Assembly: GCF_042678385.1 (NCBI RefSeq)
Contig: NZ_JBHUDY010000001.1
Span: forward strand, 620,001-684,000
Length of the DNA stretch: 64,000 nt
Source: Sphingomonas_B tabacisoli
GTDB taxonomy: Bacteria > Pseudomonadota > Alphaproteobacteria > Sphingomonadales > Sphingomonadaceae
Reading direction: 5' to 3'
The position numbers and the translations under genes are program-made. Below the pieces are notes generated by a model. It was not told the origin of the DNA and did not search any database. It saw only the letters and a list, made by a program, of their open reading frames with translations. This document shows positions 52,861-61,104 of the stretch, piece after piece. Position 1 is the first letter of the stretch, and each line of letters opens with the position of its first letter.

Positions 52861-53907
52861 GTGCCGCCACGCATTCCTGCCCGCGTGGCCGATCTCAGCA
52901 CTGCGCATCTCACTTTTGTCGACGACGAGATGCCGGGGATCACGCGAAGGCGGTTCGGCCGCGCCTGGGGCTATTTCGCGCCCGACGGCAAACGCATCAC
53001 CGACCGCGACGAGATCGACCGGCTGAACGGCGTCGGCCTGCCGCCCGCCTATGCGAACGCCTGGTTCTGCCCCGACCCCACGGGGCATATCCAGGCGATC
53101 GGCTATGACGAGCGCGGCCGGAAGCAATATCGCTATCACCCCGATTTCCGGGCGGCGCAGGAAGCGGCGAAATATGATCGCTGCCCCGCCTTCGGTCATC
53201 TGCTGCCGCGATTGCGCGCGGAGGTCGAGAAGGACCTGGCCCGGTCGGGGCTGAGCAAGGAAAAGGCCTGCGCCGCCGTGGTGAGGCTGCTCGACCTTTC
53301 GAAAGTGCGGATCGGCAACGAGGCCTATGCGCAGGAGAACAAGAGCTTCGGCGCGACCACGCTGCGCAAGCGGCACGCAGCCGTGAAAGGCGGTGCGCTG
53401 AAGCTCGAGTTCCGCGCCAAGTCCGGAAAGATGCGGCGGCTGACGATCAGCGACCGGTCGCTGCTGCGCTTCGTCAATAAGATGCAGGATCTGCCGGGCC
53501 AGCATCTGTTCCGCTGGTGCGACGAAGCCGGCGAGCTGCATCCGGTCACGTCGACCGACGTCAACCAGTATATCAAGGACGCGATGCAGGCGGACTTCAC
53601 CGCCAAGCATTTCCGCACCTGGGGAGCGAGCGTGATCGCCTATCGCGTGCTGTTCGACACGCATGGGGACGTCTCGCTGAAGCAGATGCTCGAAATCGTT
53701 TCGGACGAACTGGGCAACACTCCGTCGATTGCGCGGAAATCCTATGTCCACCCGGCGTTGATCGATCTCGCCAAATCCGGCGCGCACTGGGATTCGAACA
53801 TGAAATTGCCGCGTTCGATGCGTTATCTCGATCGTTACGAGCGCGGTCTGATTGCATTTCTCGGACAGCTCGACGAGGCTCGGGCCGAGCAGCGCGACGC
53901 CGCCTGA
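52861..53907 (+). CDS. DNA topoisomerase IB
   Basis: A 348-residue bacterial type IB topoisomerase (poxvirus-like). It relaxes supercoils of both signs by a 3'-phosphotyrosine intermediate. The N-terminal domain has GITRRRFGRAWGYF. The catalytic domain shows VRLLDLSKVRIGNEAY, GALKLEFRAKSGKMRRL, TAKHFRTWGASV and active-site Tyr295 in ARKSYVHP. The start is a GTG. It is the third gene after the CI/Cro-like switch, which ties its expression to that regulator. The family has no known essential role in bacteria. Confidence 0.93.
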   Translation: MPPRIPARVADLSTAHLTFVDDEMPGITRRRFGRAWGYFAPDGKRITDRDEIDRLNGVGLPPAYANAWFCPDPTGHIQAIGYDERGRKQYRYHPDFRAAQEAAKYDRCPAFGHLLPRLRAEVEKDLARSGLSKEKACAAVVRLLDLSKVRIGNEAYAQENKSFGATTLRKRHAAVKGGALKLEFRAKSGKMRRLTISDRSLLRFVNKMQDLPGQHLFRWCDEAGELHPVTSTDVNQYIKDAMQADFTAKHFRTWGASVIAYRVLFDTHGDVSLKQMLEIVSDELGNTPSIARKSYVHPALIDLAKSGAHWDSNMKLPRSMRYLDRYERGLIAFLGQLDEARAEQRDAA

Positions 53908-53960
53908 TCCATAACGGAGTAAGACCCATCGCTACCCAAAGCCCCGCCGGAGCCATCGAC

Positions 53961-55100
53961 ATGGCCGGCCGGCAACTGACCGAACTCACCACGGCCACCG
54001 CGGTCTGGCTGCAGCAGCATTTCCTGGAAATCCTGATCGGGCTGGCCGCCGGCACGCTGATCGTGATGGCGCTGTACGCGATCCGGGGGCTGGGCGCGCG
54101 GCTGTGCCGGCGCGACCGGACTGGCACAGGCTGGGCGACGATCTTCGGCCGCGCGATCGACAAGACCGGCAACCTGTTCATCATCGCGACGGCCGCCAAG
54201 CTGGTCGACGGCTACGCCCAGCCGCCGCTGGTGCTGCAGCAGACGATCGACTTCGTATTCGTGATCGCGAGCGTGATTCAGGTCGCGGTCTGGGTGCGCG
54301 AGATCATCCTGGGTTTCGTCGAGCATCGCACCTCGGCCGGCGATCACGACACGCTGGGCAGCGCGATGGGGATCATCCGGCTGCTGGTGACGGTCGCGCT
54401 ATTCGCGATCGCGGCAATCGTGATCCTGGACAATCTGGGCGTGAACGTGACGGGGCTGGTCGCCGGCCTGGGCATCGGCGGCATCGCGATCGGCCTCGCC
54501 GCGCAAGGCATTTTCGCCGACCTGTTCGCGGCGCTTTCGATCCTGTTCGACCGGCCGTTCCGCCGCGGGGATTCGATCGCCTACGACCAGACCAACGCGA
54601 CCGTCGAGGCGATCGGCCTCAAATCGACGCGGCTGCGCTCGGTCACCGGCGAGCAGCGGGTGATTTCCAACAAGAACCTGCTGGACAAGGAAATCCGCAA
54701 CAACAGCCGCGTCGCCCATCGCCGCGGCGAATTCACGTTGGGCGTGGTCTCGCAGCTCGATCCGGCGCGGGCGGACAAGCTGCCGGCGCTTCTGCGCGAG
54801 ATCGTGGAGAGTGCGGGGCAGCAGTTCGTCCGGGCCGGCTTTGTCGGCTTCGGCGCGAGCACGCTGGACTTCGAAGTCGAATGGGATGTCGAGAGCCCCG
54901 ACATGCAGGCTTACCACGATGCCCGGCACCGGGTCGGCATGGCCATTCTGAAGCGGTTCGCCGAAGAAAAGATCGACTTTGCCTATCCCAGCCAGACGCC
55001 GTTCACGGCGGCGCCCGATGGAAGACTGATCATGCCTTATCCCGACGTGCAGCCGGTCAAGGACGTTTCCCCCGCGCCGCCCCACGACCCGAAGGGATAG
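53961..55100 (+). CDS. MscS-family mechanosensitive channel
   Basis: A channel of about 379 residues with helices near 20-40, 68-85, 95-115 and 133-152, then the pore-lining TM3 GVNVTGLVAGLGIGGIAIGLAAQ and the cytoplasmic beta domain with DRPFRRGDSIAYDQTNATVEAIG. It should open on hypo-osmotic shock. I use the ATG at 53961; the best ribosome site (ACGGAG) lies nine bases before an ATC at 53931, 30 bp upstream. It follows topIB by 53 bp and may share its operon. The C terminus is Pro-rich and acidic. Confidence 0.88.
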   Translation: MAGRQLTELTTATAVWLQQHFLEILIGLAAGTLIVMALYAIRGLGARLCRRDRTGTGWATIFGRAIDKTGNLFIIATAAKLVDGYAQPPLVLQQTIDFVFVIASVIQVAVWVREIILGFVEHRTSAGDHDTLGSAMGIIRLLVTVALFAIAAIVILDNLGVNVTGLVAGLGIGGIAIGLAAQGIFADLFAALSILFDRPFRRGDSIAYDQTNATVEAIGLKSTRLRSVTGEQRVISNKNLLDKEIRNNSRVAHRRGEFTLGVVSQLDPARADKLPALLREIVESAGQQFVRAGFVGFGASTLDFEVEWDVESPDMQAYHDARHRVGMAILKRFAEEKIDFAYPSQTPFTAAPDGRLIMPYPDVQPVKDVSPAPPHDPKG

Positions 55101-55207
55101 GGTCCTGGGGCCCGCCTCCCTGCGGGTCGGGGAGAGGAGAGGCGGTTGCCGGCCGGGGCAGGCCGGGCAAGGCGCTTCCGGGGAAGCTTAGGTGTGTACT
55201 TACATCC

Positions 55208-55687
55208 TCAGGCGGCGAGGAGCTCGGGAGCCATCGCCTCGACCATGCCACGCCAGTTGGCGACGGTGACGCAGTCGAGATATTGGCGCTGCATTTCGGG
55301 CGTCAGCACCTCGATCATCTGGCAGCCGTCGATCCAGATCTCGATAACGCCGAATTTGCCGCCGCGACTGCAATATTTGGCGCGCCAGCCCTCGCGGGCG
55401 GCGATGGCGTAAATGTCTTCCATGGAGCGGTCCGTGGACATCGCGAAGTGCACGGCGCTGCCGCGCGGACGGTCCGCCATCGTGCCGACCGCATCGCTGT
55501 CGGTTTCGGTGAGCGTGGTGCCGCGCGGATAGACTTCGATCATCGTGCCGTTGTCGGCGCCGTGAAACGCCATCCAGGAGCCAAAGCCGACCGGCGGGAA
55601 AGGAAGGGCAGTGCCGCCCCAGATTTCCGCCAGCACTTCCGCGGTGCGCTTAGCGTCATCGGCTTCGATCGACAGGTGAAACAACAT
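55208..55687 (-). CDS. VOC-like (glyoxalase fold) hypothetical protein
   Basis: A 159-residue protein that starts MLFHLSIEADDAKRTAEVLA and has a beta-alpha-beta pattern compatible with a vicinal-oxygen-chelate fold, including GTMIEVYPRG, SAVHFAMST and GVIEIWIDGCQMIEVLTP. His4, Glu51 and His80 could be metal ligands but this is not proved. A GGAG site precedes the ATG at 55687. It has no obvious operon partner; rne ends about 185 bp away on the same strand. Confidence 0.65.
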   Translation of the reverse strand: MLFHLSIEADDAKRTAEVLAEIWGGTALPFPPVGFGSWMAFHGADNGTMIEVYPRGTTLTETDSDAVGTMADRPRGSAVHFAMSTDRSMEDIYAIAAREGWRAKYCSRGGKFGVIEIWIDGCQMIEVLTPEMQRQYLDCVTVANWRGMVEAMAPELLAA

Positions 55688-55840
55688 TCTCGTCTCCGGT
55701 TGAACGCGGTGCCGGCCCGATAGGGCGGCGGTTCCGGGACGCGCTGTGCCACTGCGCATAGGAAGGCGCAGTCATGGTTCGACCAAGGGCGAAAGGCCGT
55801 CGTCGGAGCGGCGGAGGTGACGTTTCGTGCGACGAAGGTG

Positions 55841-55864
55841 CCCTCTCCCGCAAGCGGGAGAGGG
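55841..55864. repeat. CCTCTCCC palindrome after rne
   Basis: CCCTCTCCCGC (55841-55851) pairs exactly with GCGGGAGAGGG (55854-55864) around AA. It is the same family as the hairpins at 23879-24006 and lies just past the rne stop, where it may end that transcript. Confidence 0.75.
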
Positions 55865-55872
55865 ATAAGAGC

Positions 55873-58431
55873 TCAGAACTTGCCGGTGATGGTGCGCTGC
55901 CACCAGCCCTTGCGGGCCGGCTGGTCGTTGGCAGCCTCGACCGGTTCGGGAGCGGCGACGGGCTCGGCCGGCTTCTCGAGCGCGACGGGAGCGGCCGCGG
56001 GCGTTTCCTCGGCAGGCGTAGCATCCGCCTTTTTGCGGCGCGTGCGCTTCGGCTTTGCTTCGGCTTCCGGTTCGACGGGAGCCGCTTCGGCAGCCGTTTC
56101 GACCGCGGCGTCGGCCTTGCGGCGGCGCGTGCGCTTCGGCGCGGCTTCGGCCGGCGGCGTTTCCGCGGCTGGAGCCTCGGCTTCGGCCGGAGCAGCCACG
56201 GCGTCGTCGGCCTTCTTGCGTGAGCGGCGGCGCTTCGGCGCTTCCTCCGCGATCGGTTCCGGCTGAGTCTCGGGCTCCGGCTCGGGCGCGGCTTCGACCG
56301 TTTCGGCGGTCTCCGTGGCGGTCAGCGCTGCTTCGGCAAAGCCCTGTTCCTCGCCACCGCGCCGGCGCCGTCCGCCGCGACGGCCCCGACGGCCGCGACG
56401 ACGACGGCCTTCGCCGTCCTCGTGCGCGGCGGCTTCAACGGTGCCGGGCTGCTCGACGGTGTCTTCGGCATCGATGGCTTCAGCCTCGACGTCGCCCACC
56501 GGCTCGCCGCTCTGCACTTCGCCGTCCTGTTCGCGCCCGCGGCCGCCACGACGGCGCCGCCGGCGACGACGGCCGCCGCCTTCGCCACGCTCCGCGCGAT
56601 CGCCGCCTTCGGAGCGTTCCTCGCGCTCCTCGGCTTCGACCTCTTCCTCTTCGTCCTCGTCGACGATCGTATCGTCATCGTCGAAGGCGATCTGCGGCGG
56701 CTCGAAGCGCGGCGCATGGGCGGGCGGCGGGCCGCTGGCCTCGACCGCCATGCGCGCGCCCTCGATCTCGCCCGAGGGCGTCACTTCGATGCGGACGCCG
56801 TAGCGGTCCTCGATCTCGGCGAGCTCGGCCCGCTTGTGGTTGAGCAGGTAGAAGCAGGCTTCCGAGCTGGCGCGGAGCAGCAGCAGCGAGCCGCGGCCGC
56901 GCGCCGCTTCGTCTTCCAGCAAGCGCAGGGCCGACAGACCCGCGGACGACGCGGTGCGGACGAAGCCCGAGCCTTCGCAATGCGGGCAGGGGCGCGTGGA
57001 TGCCTCGAGCACGCCGGTGCGCAAGCGCTGGCGGCTCATTTCCATCAGCCCGAAGCTGGAGATGCGGCCGACCTGGATGCGCGCGCGATCGTTGGCGAGC
57101 GCGCCCTTCATCGCCTTCTCGACCTTCCGGACGTTGGAGCCGTTTTCCATGTCGATGAAGTCGATGACGACCAGGCCCGCCATGTCGCGCAGGCGGAGCT
57201 GACGGGCGATTTCCTGCGCGGCTTCGAGATTGGTCGCGACCGCGGTCTGCTCGATACCGTGCTCGCGGGTCGAGCGGCCGGAGTTGATGTCGATCGAAAC
57301 CAGAGCTTCGGTCGGGTTGATGACCAGATAGCCGCCCGATTTGAGCTGCACGACCGGCTGGTACATCTGGCTGAGCTGGTCCTCGACGCCGAAGCGCTGG
57401 AAAAGCGGCACCGGATCGGCATAGCCCTGGATGCGGCGCACATGGCTGGGCATCAACAGCTTCATGAAGGAGCGCGCGGCGCGATAGCCTTCCTCGCCCT
57501 CCACGATCACTTCGTCGATGTCGCGATTGTAGATGTCGCGGATCGCGCGCTTGATCAGATCGCTGTCGCCGTAGATCAGCGCGGGCGCGGAGGCGCTCAG
57601 CGTGTTCTCGCGGATCGTGTCCCACAGTCGCGCGAGATAATCGAAGTCGCGCTTGATCTCGGTCTTGGTGCGGGAAAGGCCGGCGGTGCGGACGATGCAA
57701 CCCATCGTGCGCGGCAGCTTCAGCTCCGCCATGATCGACTTCAGCCGCTTGCGGTCGGAGGCGTTCGAGATCTTCCGCGAAATGCCGCCGCCCTGAGCGG
57801 TGTTCGGCATCAGCACGCAATAGCGGCCGGCCAGCGACAGATAGGTGGTGAGCGCCGCGCCCTTGTTGCCGCGCTCTTCCTTGACGACCTGGACCAGCAG
57901 CACCTGACGCCTACGGATGACGTCCTGAATCTTGTAGCGGCGGCGCAGGCGCATGCGGCGCTCGCGCAGGGATTCGACGGCTTCGTCGTGCGAGCCGTTG
58001 CCGTTGCCATGGACGGATTCGGGGCGCGGTGCATCCTCGTGCTCGTCGCCATGATCGTCGTCCGCTTCGGCATCGCCTTCGCCTGCCTCGTCGTGATCCT
58101 CTTCGGCTTCCTCGCGCGCGCGGAGGCGCTCTTCTTCTTCGGCGTGCTCAGCTTCTTCGCGGAGCAGCGCCTCGCGATCCTCCTTCGGGATCTGATAGTA
58201 ATCGGGATGGATTTCGCTGAAGGCCAGGAAGCCGTGGCGATTGCCGCCATAATCGACGAATGCCGCCTGGAGCGACGGTTCGACCCTGGTAACCTTGGCG
58301 AGATAGATATTGCCTTTGAGCTGCTTTCGCTCGGCAGATTCGAAATCAAACTCCTCGATGCGGTTTCCCTTGACGACGGCAACGCGGGTCTCTTCCCGGT
58401 GCCGCGCGTCGATCAGCATGCGCGTTGTCAT
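55873..58431 (-). CDS. rne: Ribonuclease E
   Basis: RNase E starts the decay of most mRNAs and matures tRNAs and rRNAs. In this 852-residue protein the S1 RNA-binding domain (about residues 36-215) is split by an acidic insertion (about 92-155, rich in Glu, Asp and His). The DNase I-like catalytic region follows (VSIDINSGRS with a catalytic Asp, VVIDFIDMEN), then the Zn-link Cys482 and Cys485 (CPHCEGSG) and the small domain. The C-terminal third (about 600-852) is a low-complexity, alternately acidic and Arg-rich scaffold ending in RKGWWQRTITGKF, probably the degradosome platform. A 338-nt spacer upstream probably holds its 5' UTR. Confidence 0.96.
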   Translation of the reverse strand: MTTRMLIDARHREETRVAVVKGNRIEEFDFESAERKQLKGNIYLAKVTRVEPSLQAAFVDYGGNRHGFLAFSEIHPDYYQIPKEDREALLREEAEHAEEEERLRAREEAEEDHDEAGEGDAEADDDHGDEHEDAPRPESVHGNGNGSHDEAVESLRERRMRLRRRYKIQDVIRRRQVLLVQVVKEERGNKGAALTTYLSLAGRYCVLMPNTAQGGGISRKISNASDRKRLKSIMAELKLPRTMGCIVRTAGLSRTKTEIKRDFDYLARLWDTIRENTLSASAPALIYGDSDLIKRAIRDIYNRDIDEVIVEGEEGYRAARSFMKLLMPSHVRRIQGYADPVPLFQRFGVEDQLSQMYQPVVQLKSGGYLVINPTEALVSIDINSGRSTREHGIEQTAVATNLEAAQEIARQLRLRDMAGLVVIDFIDMENGSNVRKVEKAMKGALANDRARIQVGRISSFGLMEMSRQRLRTGVLEASTRPCPHCEGSGFVRTASSAGLSALRLLEDEAARGRGSLLLLRASSEACFYLLNHKRAELAEIEDRYGVRIEVTPSGEIEGARMAVEASGPPPAHAPRFEPPQIAFDDDDTIVDEDEEEEVEAEEREERSEGGDRAERGEGGGRRRRRRRRGGRGREQDGEVQSGEPVGDVEAEAIDAEDTVEQPGTVEAAAHEDGEGRRRRGRRGRRGGRRRRGGEEQGFAEAALTATETAETVEAAPEPEPETQPEPIAEEAPKRRRSRKKADDAVAAPAEAEAPAAETPPAEAAPKRTRRRKADAAVETAAEAAPVEPEAEAKPKRTRRKKADATPAEETPAAAPVALEKPAEPVAAPEPVEAANDQPARKGWWQRTITGKF

Positions 58432-58769
58432 TTATTGTTCTCCGGACGCGGCCGCGGCTCCATGAGCGGCATGCGGCTGCGCGATCTGTAAAAATGGGCG
58501 TGGGCGCGGCCCCTGTCCGCGTTTCGCCCGATTGCCTGGACATAGAAAAAAGCGCTTCTGCTGCAGCGGCATGCCGGGGTGAAAAGCCCGAACCAAGGGT
58601 CCGCGGGGCGCAATCGACGGCGAAGGCCGTGCGATGCGGGACGCGGAAAGAATGCCTCATTGCAACATCAACCTGTGGGACCGGCGCGTGTAGCGGCCGA
58701 TCGTAATGCGCCGAACGAATATAGGTGCTCGGCAGGCGACTGCTAGCATCGGCTTGGTCCGGGGGCAAG
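58432..58769 (-). promoter_or_regulatory. Upstream spacer and probable long 5' UTR of rne
   Basis: This 338-base stretch has no gene that I support. RNase E genes often carry long 5' UTRs through which the enzyme limits its own mRNA. Read on the minus strand it contains a U-rich GCGCTTTTTTCTATG and several GC hairpins. The open frame running through it overlaps the start of rne without a good start site and looks accidental. Autoregulation is inferred. Confidence 0.45.
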
Positions 58770-59921
58770 TTAGAGCTGTTTCTGATAGATTCGGTAGAGC
58801 TTGTTGACCTTGCTCTCGATCGTGTCGGCGATCGCGACCATTCCCTGATTGTCTTCGAGGATCCAGCCGATCTCGCCGCGGGAAGCGCCGTAATGCGCGA
58901 CGGCAGCGCGGCGCGAATATTCGATCATCATGAAAGCGAGCTGACTAGCGAGGCGGGAGGTCTGGAGGCGCTTCACCACGCCCATCAGCGGCACGCGCAT
59001 CGTCCGCGCTTTCGGCTTTCGCAGCCAAAGCAGCAGCTTGGCCCAGCCGAACGGCAGCAGCGAACCATTAAGTGGCTTCAGCGGTTCGTTGAGATCGGGA
59101 AGGGTGATCATGAAGGCGACCGGCTCGCCCTCAACCTCGGCGATGTAGATCAGGTCCTCGAACACGATCGGTTTGAGCTTCTTGCCGACTTCCTCGACCT
59201 CCGGGTCGGTCAGGGGCACGAACCCCCAATTGTCGGACCAGGCGTCGTTCAGGATGCGCAGGATGATCGCCGCCTCTTCGGCGAAGCGGGACTTGTCCAC
59301 CTTGCGGATGTTGATGCGGGCGTTCTTCTCGCCGGCAGCGACGATGCGCTGCACGAGCGGCGGAAAGCCCTTGGTCACGTCCAGGTCGTAAGTGACGACG
59401 TCCTTGGCCCCGGCATAGCCGAGCGCCTCGATCCACGCGCGATAGCGCGCATCCTGATGGCCCATCATCACCGTCGGCGGATGGTCGTGGCCTTGGATCA
59501 GCAAGCCCGGCTCTTCCCAGATCGAGGCGCTGACGGGGCCCAGTGCCTTGGTCATCCCTTTGGAACGCAGCCAGTCCTCGGCGGTGGCGATCAGCGCCTT
59601 GCCGGTCGCCTCGTCATCGGCGTCGAAATAGCCCCAGAAACCGGTGCCTGGACCGAAGCCCTGCTCGGGCGGCTGTTCGAGTGCGAGCAAGTCGATATGG
59701 GCGGAAATGCGGCCGACGAGCGTGCCGTCGCGCTTCGCCAGGAAGAGCTGCTGCTCGGCATGGGTCAGCCAGGCGTTCTTCCCCGGCGTTATCATGTCGA
59801 CGGCCTCGCCTTTCAGCGGCGGCACCCAATTCGGATCGTTCGCGTAATGCTTGAAGGCGTACTCGACAAAGGCCTTGCGACCGGCCTGGTCGTTGACGGA
59901 GACGATCTGGATATCGGACAT
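58770..59921 (-). CDS. GNAT-like N-acyltransferase family protein
   Basis: A 383-residue protein with the family's opening FKHYANDPNWVPPLKGE, followed by GPGTGFWGYFDADDEATGKAL, GPVSASIWEEPGLLIQG and a C-terminal domain of acetyltransferase type (about 190-370). It has no signal or membrane helix. Members are widespread and mostly uncharacterised; some genomes label them wrongly as dATP pyrophosphohydrolase. It is divergent from the fatty acid desaturase with 88 bp between the starts, hinting at a lipid role that is not proved. Confidence 0.72.
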   Translation of the reverse strand: MSDIQIVSVNDQAGRKAFVEYAFKHYANDPNWVPPLKGEAVDMITPGKNAWLTHAEQQLFLAKRDGTLVGRISAHIDLLALEQPPEQGFGPGTGFWGYFDADDEATGKALIATAEDWLRSKGMTKALGPVSASIWEEPGLLIQGHDHPPTVMMGHQDARYRAWIEALGYAGAKDVVTYDLDVTKGFPPLVQRIVAAGEKNARINIRKVDKSRFAEEAAIILRILNDAWSDNWGFVPLTDPEVEEVGKKLKPIVFEDLIYIAEVEGEPVAFMITLPDLNEPLKPLNGSLLPFGWAKLLLWLRKPKARTMRVPLMGVVKRLQTSRLASQLAFMMIEYSRRAAVAHYGASRGEIGWILEDNQGMVAIADTIESKVNKLYRIYQKQL

Positions 59922-60009
59922 GGGCTGCGTAAGTGACGCGGGAAAGCGCCGCGCGCCAGTCCTTTGTTTGCCACGCTTGCGCCACTATGTTGGGCAAGTG
60001 GGCCAACCA

Positions 60010-61104
60010 ATGACGACGACTTTGACCTTTGACGCGACTCCGGCCGCGGATGCGCCAACGCCCAAGCGGCGCATCGCCGATGATACGGCGCTGCTGAAGG
60101 CGGCGGCGGAGCTGACGCGCGAGTACAGCACCGCCAATCCGCGGATTTATTGGACGGATTTTCTCGCCTCTGCGGGAATCGGCTATGCGGCGCTGGTCGC
60201 GACAATCCTGGCGGGGTCGGTCGGCTGGGCGATCGCGTTCGGCGTGGTCGCGGTGCTCGCGCTCTATCGCGCGGAGAGCTTCATCCACGAACTGACGCAC
60301 ATGAAGCATTCGACGGTGCCGGGCTTTCGCGCGGGCTGGAACGCGCTGATCGGCGTGCCGATGATGGTGCCGTCCTTCATGTACGAAGGCGTCCACAATC
60401 TGCACCACGCGCGCACACGGTATGGAACGGTCGACGATCCCGAATATCTGCCGCTGGCGCTGATGAAGCCCTGGACGTTGCCGGCCTTCATCCTGATCGC
60501 GGCGCTGGCGCCGATCGGACTCATCATCCGCTATGCCGTGCTGGCGCCTCTGTCGCTCCTCTCGCCGAAGCTGCGCGAGGCGGTCGTCGCCCGCTATTCG
60601 GGGCTGGTGATCAATCCGGAATTCCGCCGCCGTTCGCCCGAGGGCGAAGCGAAGGCGCTGTGGACCAAGCAGGAAATCGCCGCGAGTCTTTGGGCGATCG
60701 CGTTGGTCGCTCTGGTCGCGACCGGGGTGCTGCCGCTGCGTGCGTTCCTGATCATGATGGGCATCGCCTCGGCGGTCGCGGTGCTGAACCAGGTGCGGAC
60801 CCTTGTCGCGCATCTGTGGGAGAACGAAGGCGAGCCGATGACGGTGACCGCCCAATATCTGGACAGCGTCAACGTGCCGCCGCCTGCCTTGCTGCCGGGC
60901 CTGTGGGCGCCGGTGGGCTTGCGCTACCACGCGCTGCACCATCTGCTGCCGAGCGTGCCCTATCACAATCTGGGGATCGCCCACCGCCGGCTGTGCGCGG
61001 TGCTCGATCCGGCATCGCCTTACTTTAAGGCGAACTACAAAGGGCTGCCGGGGCTGATGTGGAAGATCGGGCTGAGCTCGATCACGCGTGGCGCTAAGCG
61101 CTGA
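60010..61104 (+). CDS. Membrane fatty acid desaturase
   Basis: A 364-residue di-iron desaturase/hydroxylase. It has the three His clusters of the family: HELTHMKH (His93-), HNLHHAR (129-) and HALHHLLPSVPYH (307-), placed on the cytoplasmic side of four or more helices (about 44-68, 70-88, 152-175, 220-250). It probably introduces a double bond or hydroxyl group into a phospholipid or sphingolipid acyl chain, but the regiochemistry is unknown. It overlaps the flippase gene convergently by 11 nt. Confidence 0.88.
   Translation: MTTTLTFDATPAADAPTPKRRIADDTALLKAAAELTREYSTANPRIYWTDFLASAGIGYAALVATILAGSVGWAIAFGVVAVLALYRAESFIHELTHMKHSTVPGFRAGWNALIGVPMMVPSFMYEGVHNLHHARTRYGTVDDPEYLPLALMKPWTLPAFILIAALAPIGLIIRYAVLAPLSLLSPKLREAVVARYSGLVINPEFRRRSPEGEAKALWTKQEIAASLWAIALVALVATGVLPLRAFLIMMGIASAVAVLNQVRTLVAHLWENEGEPMTVTAQYLDSVNVPPPALLPGLWAPVGLRYHALHHLLPSVPYHNLGIAHRRLCAVLDPASPYFKANYKGLPGLMWKIGLSSITRGAKR

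Noticed and set aside
58346..58768. A 140-codon frame in the region upstream of rne
   Set aside because: It overlaps the rne start in another frame, its composition is Arg/Pro/Ala-rich as expected by chance at this GC, and it has no supported start.
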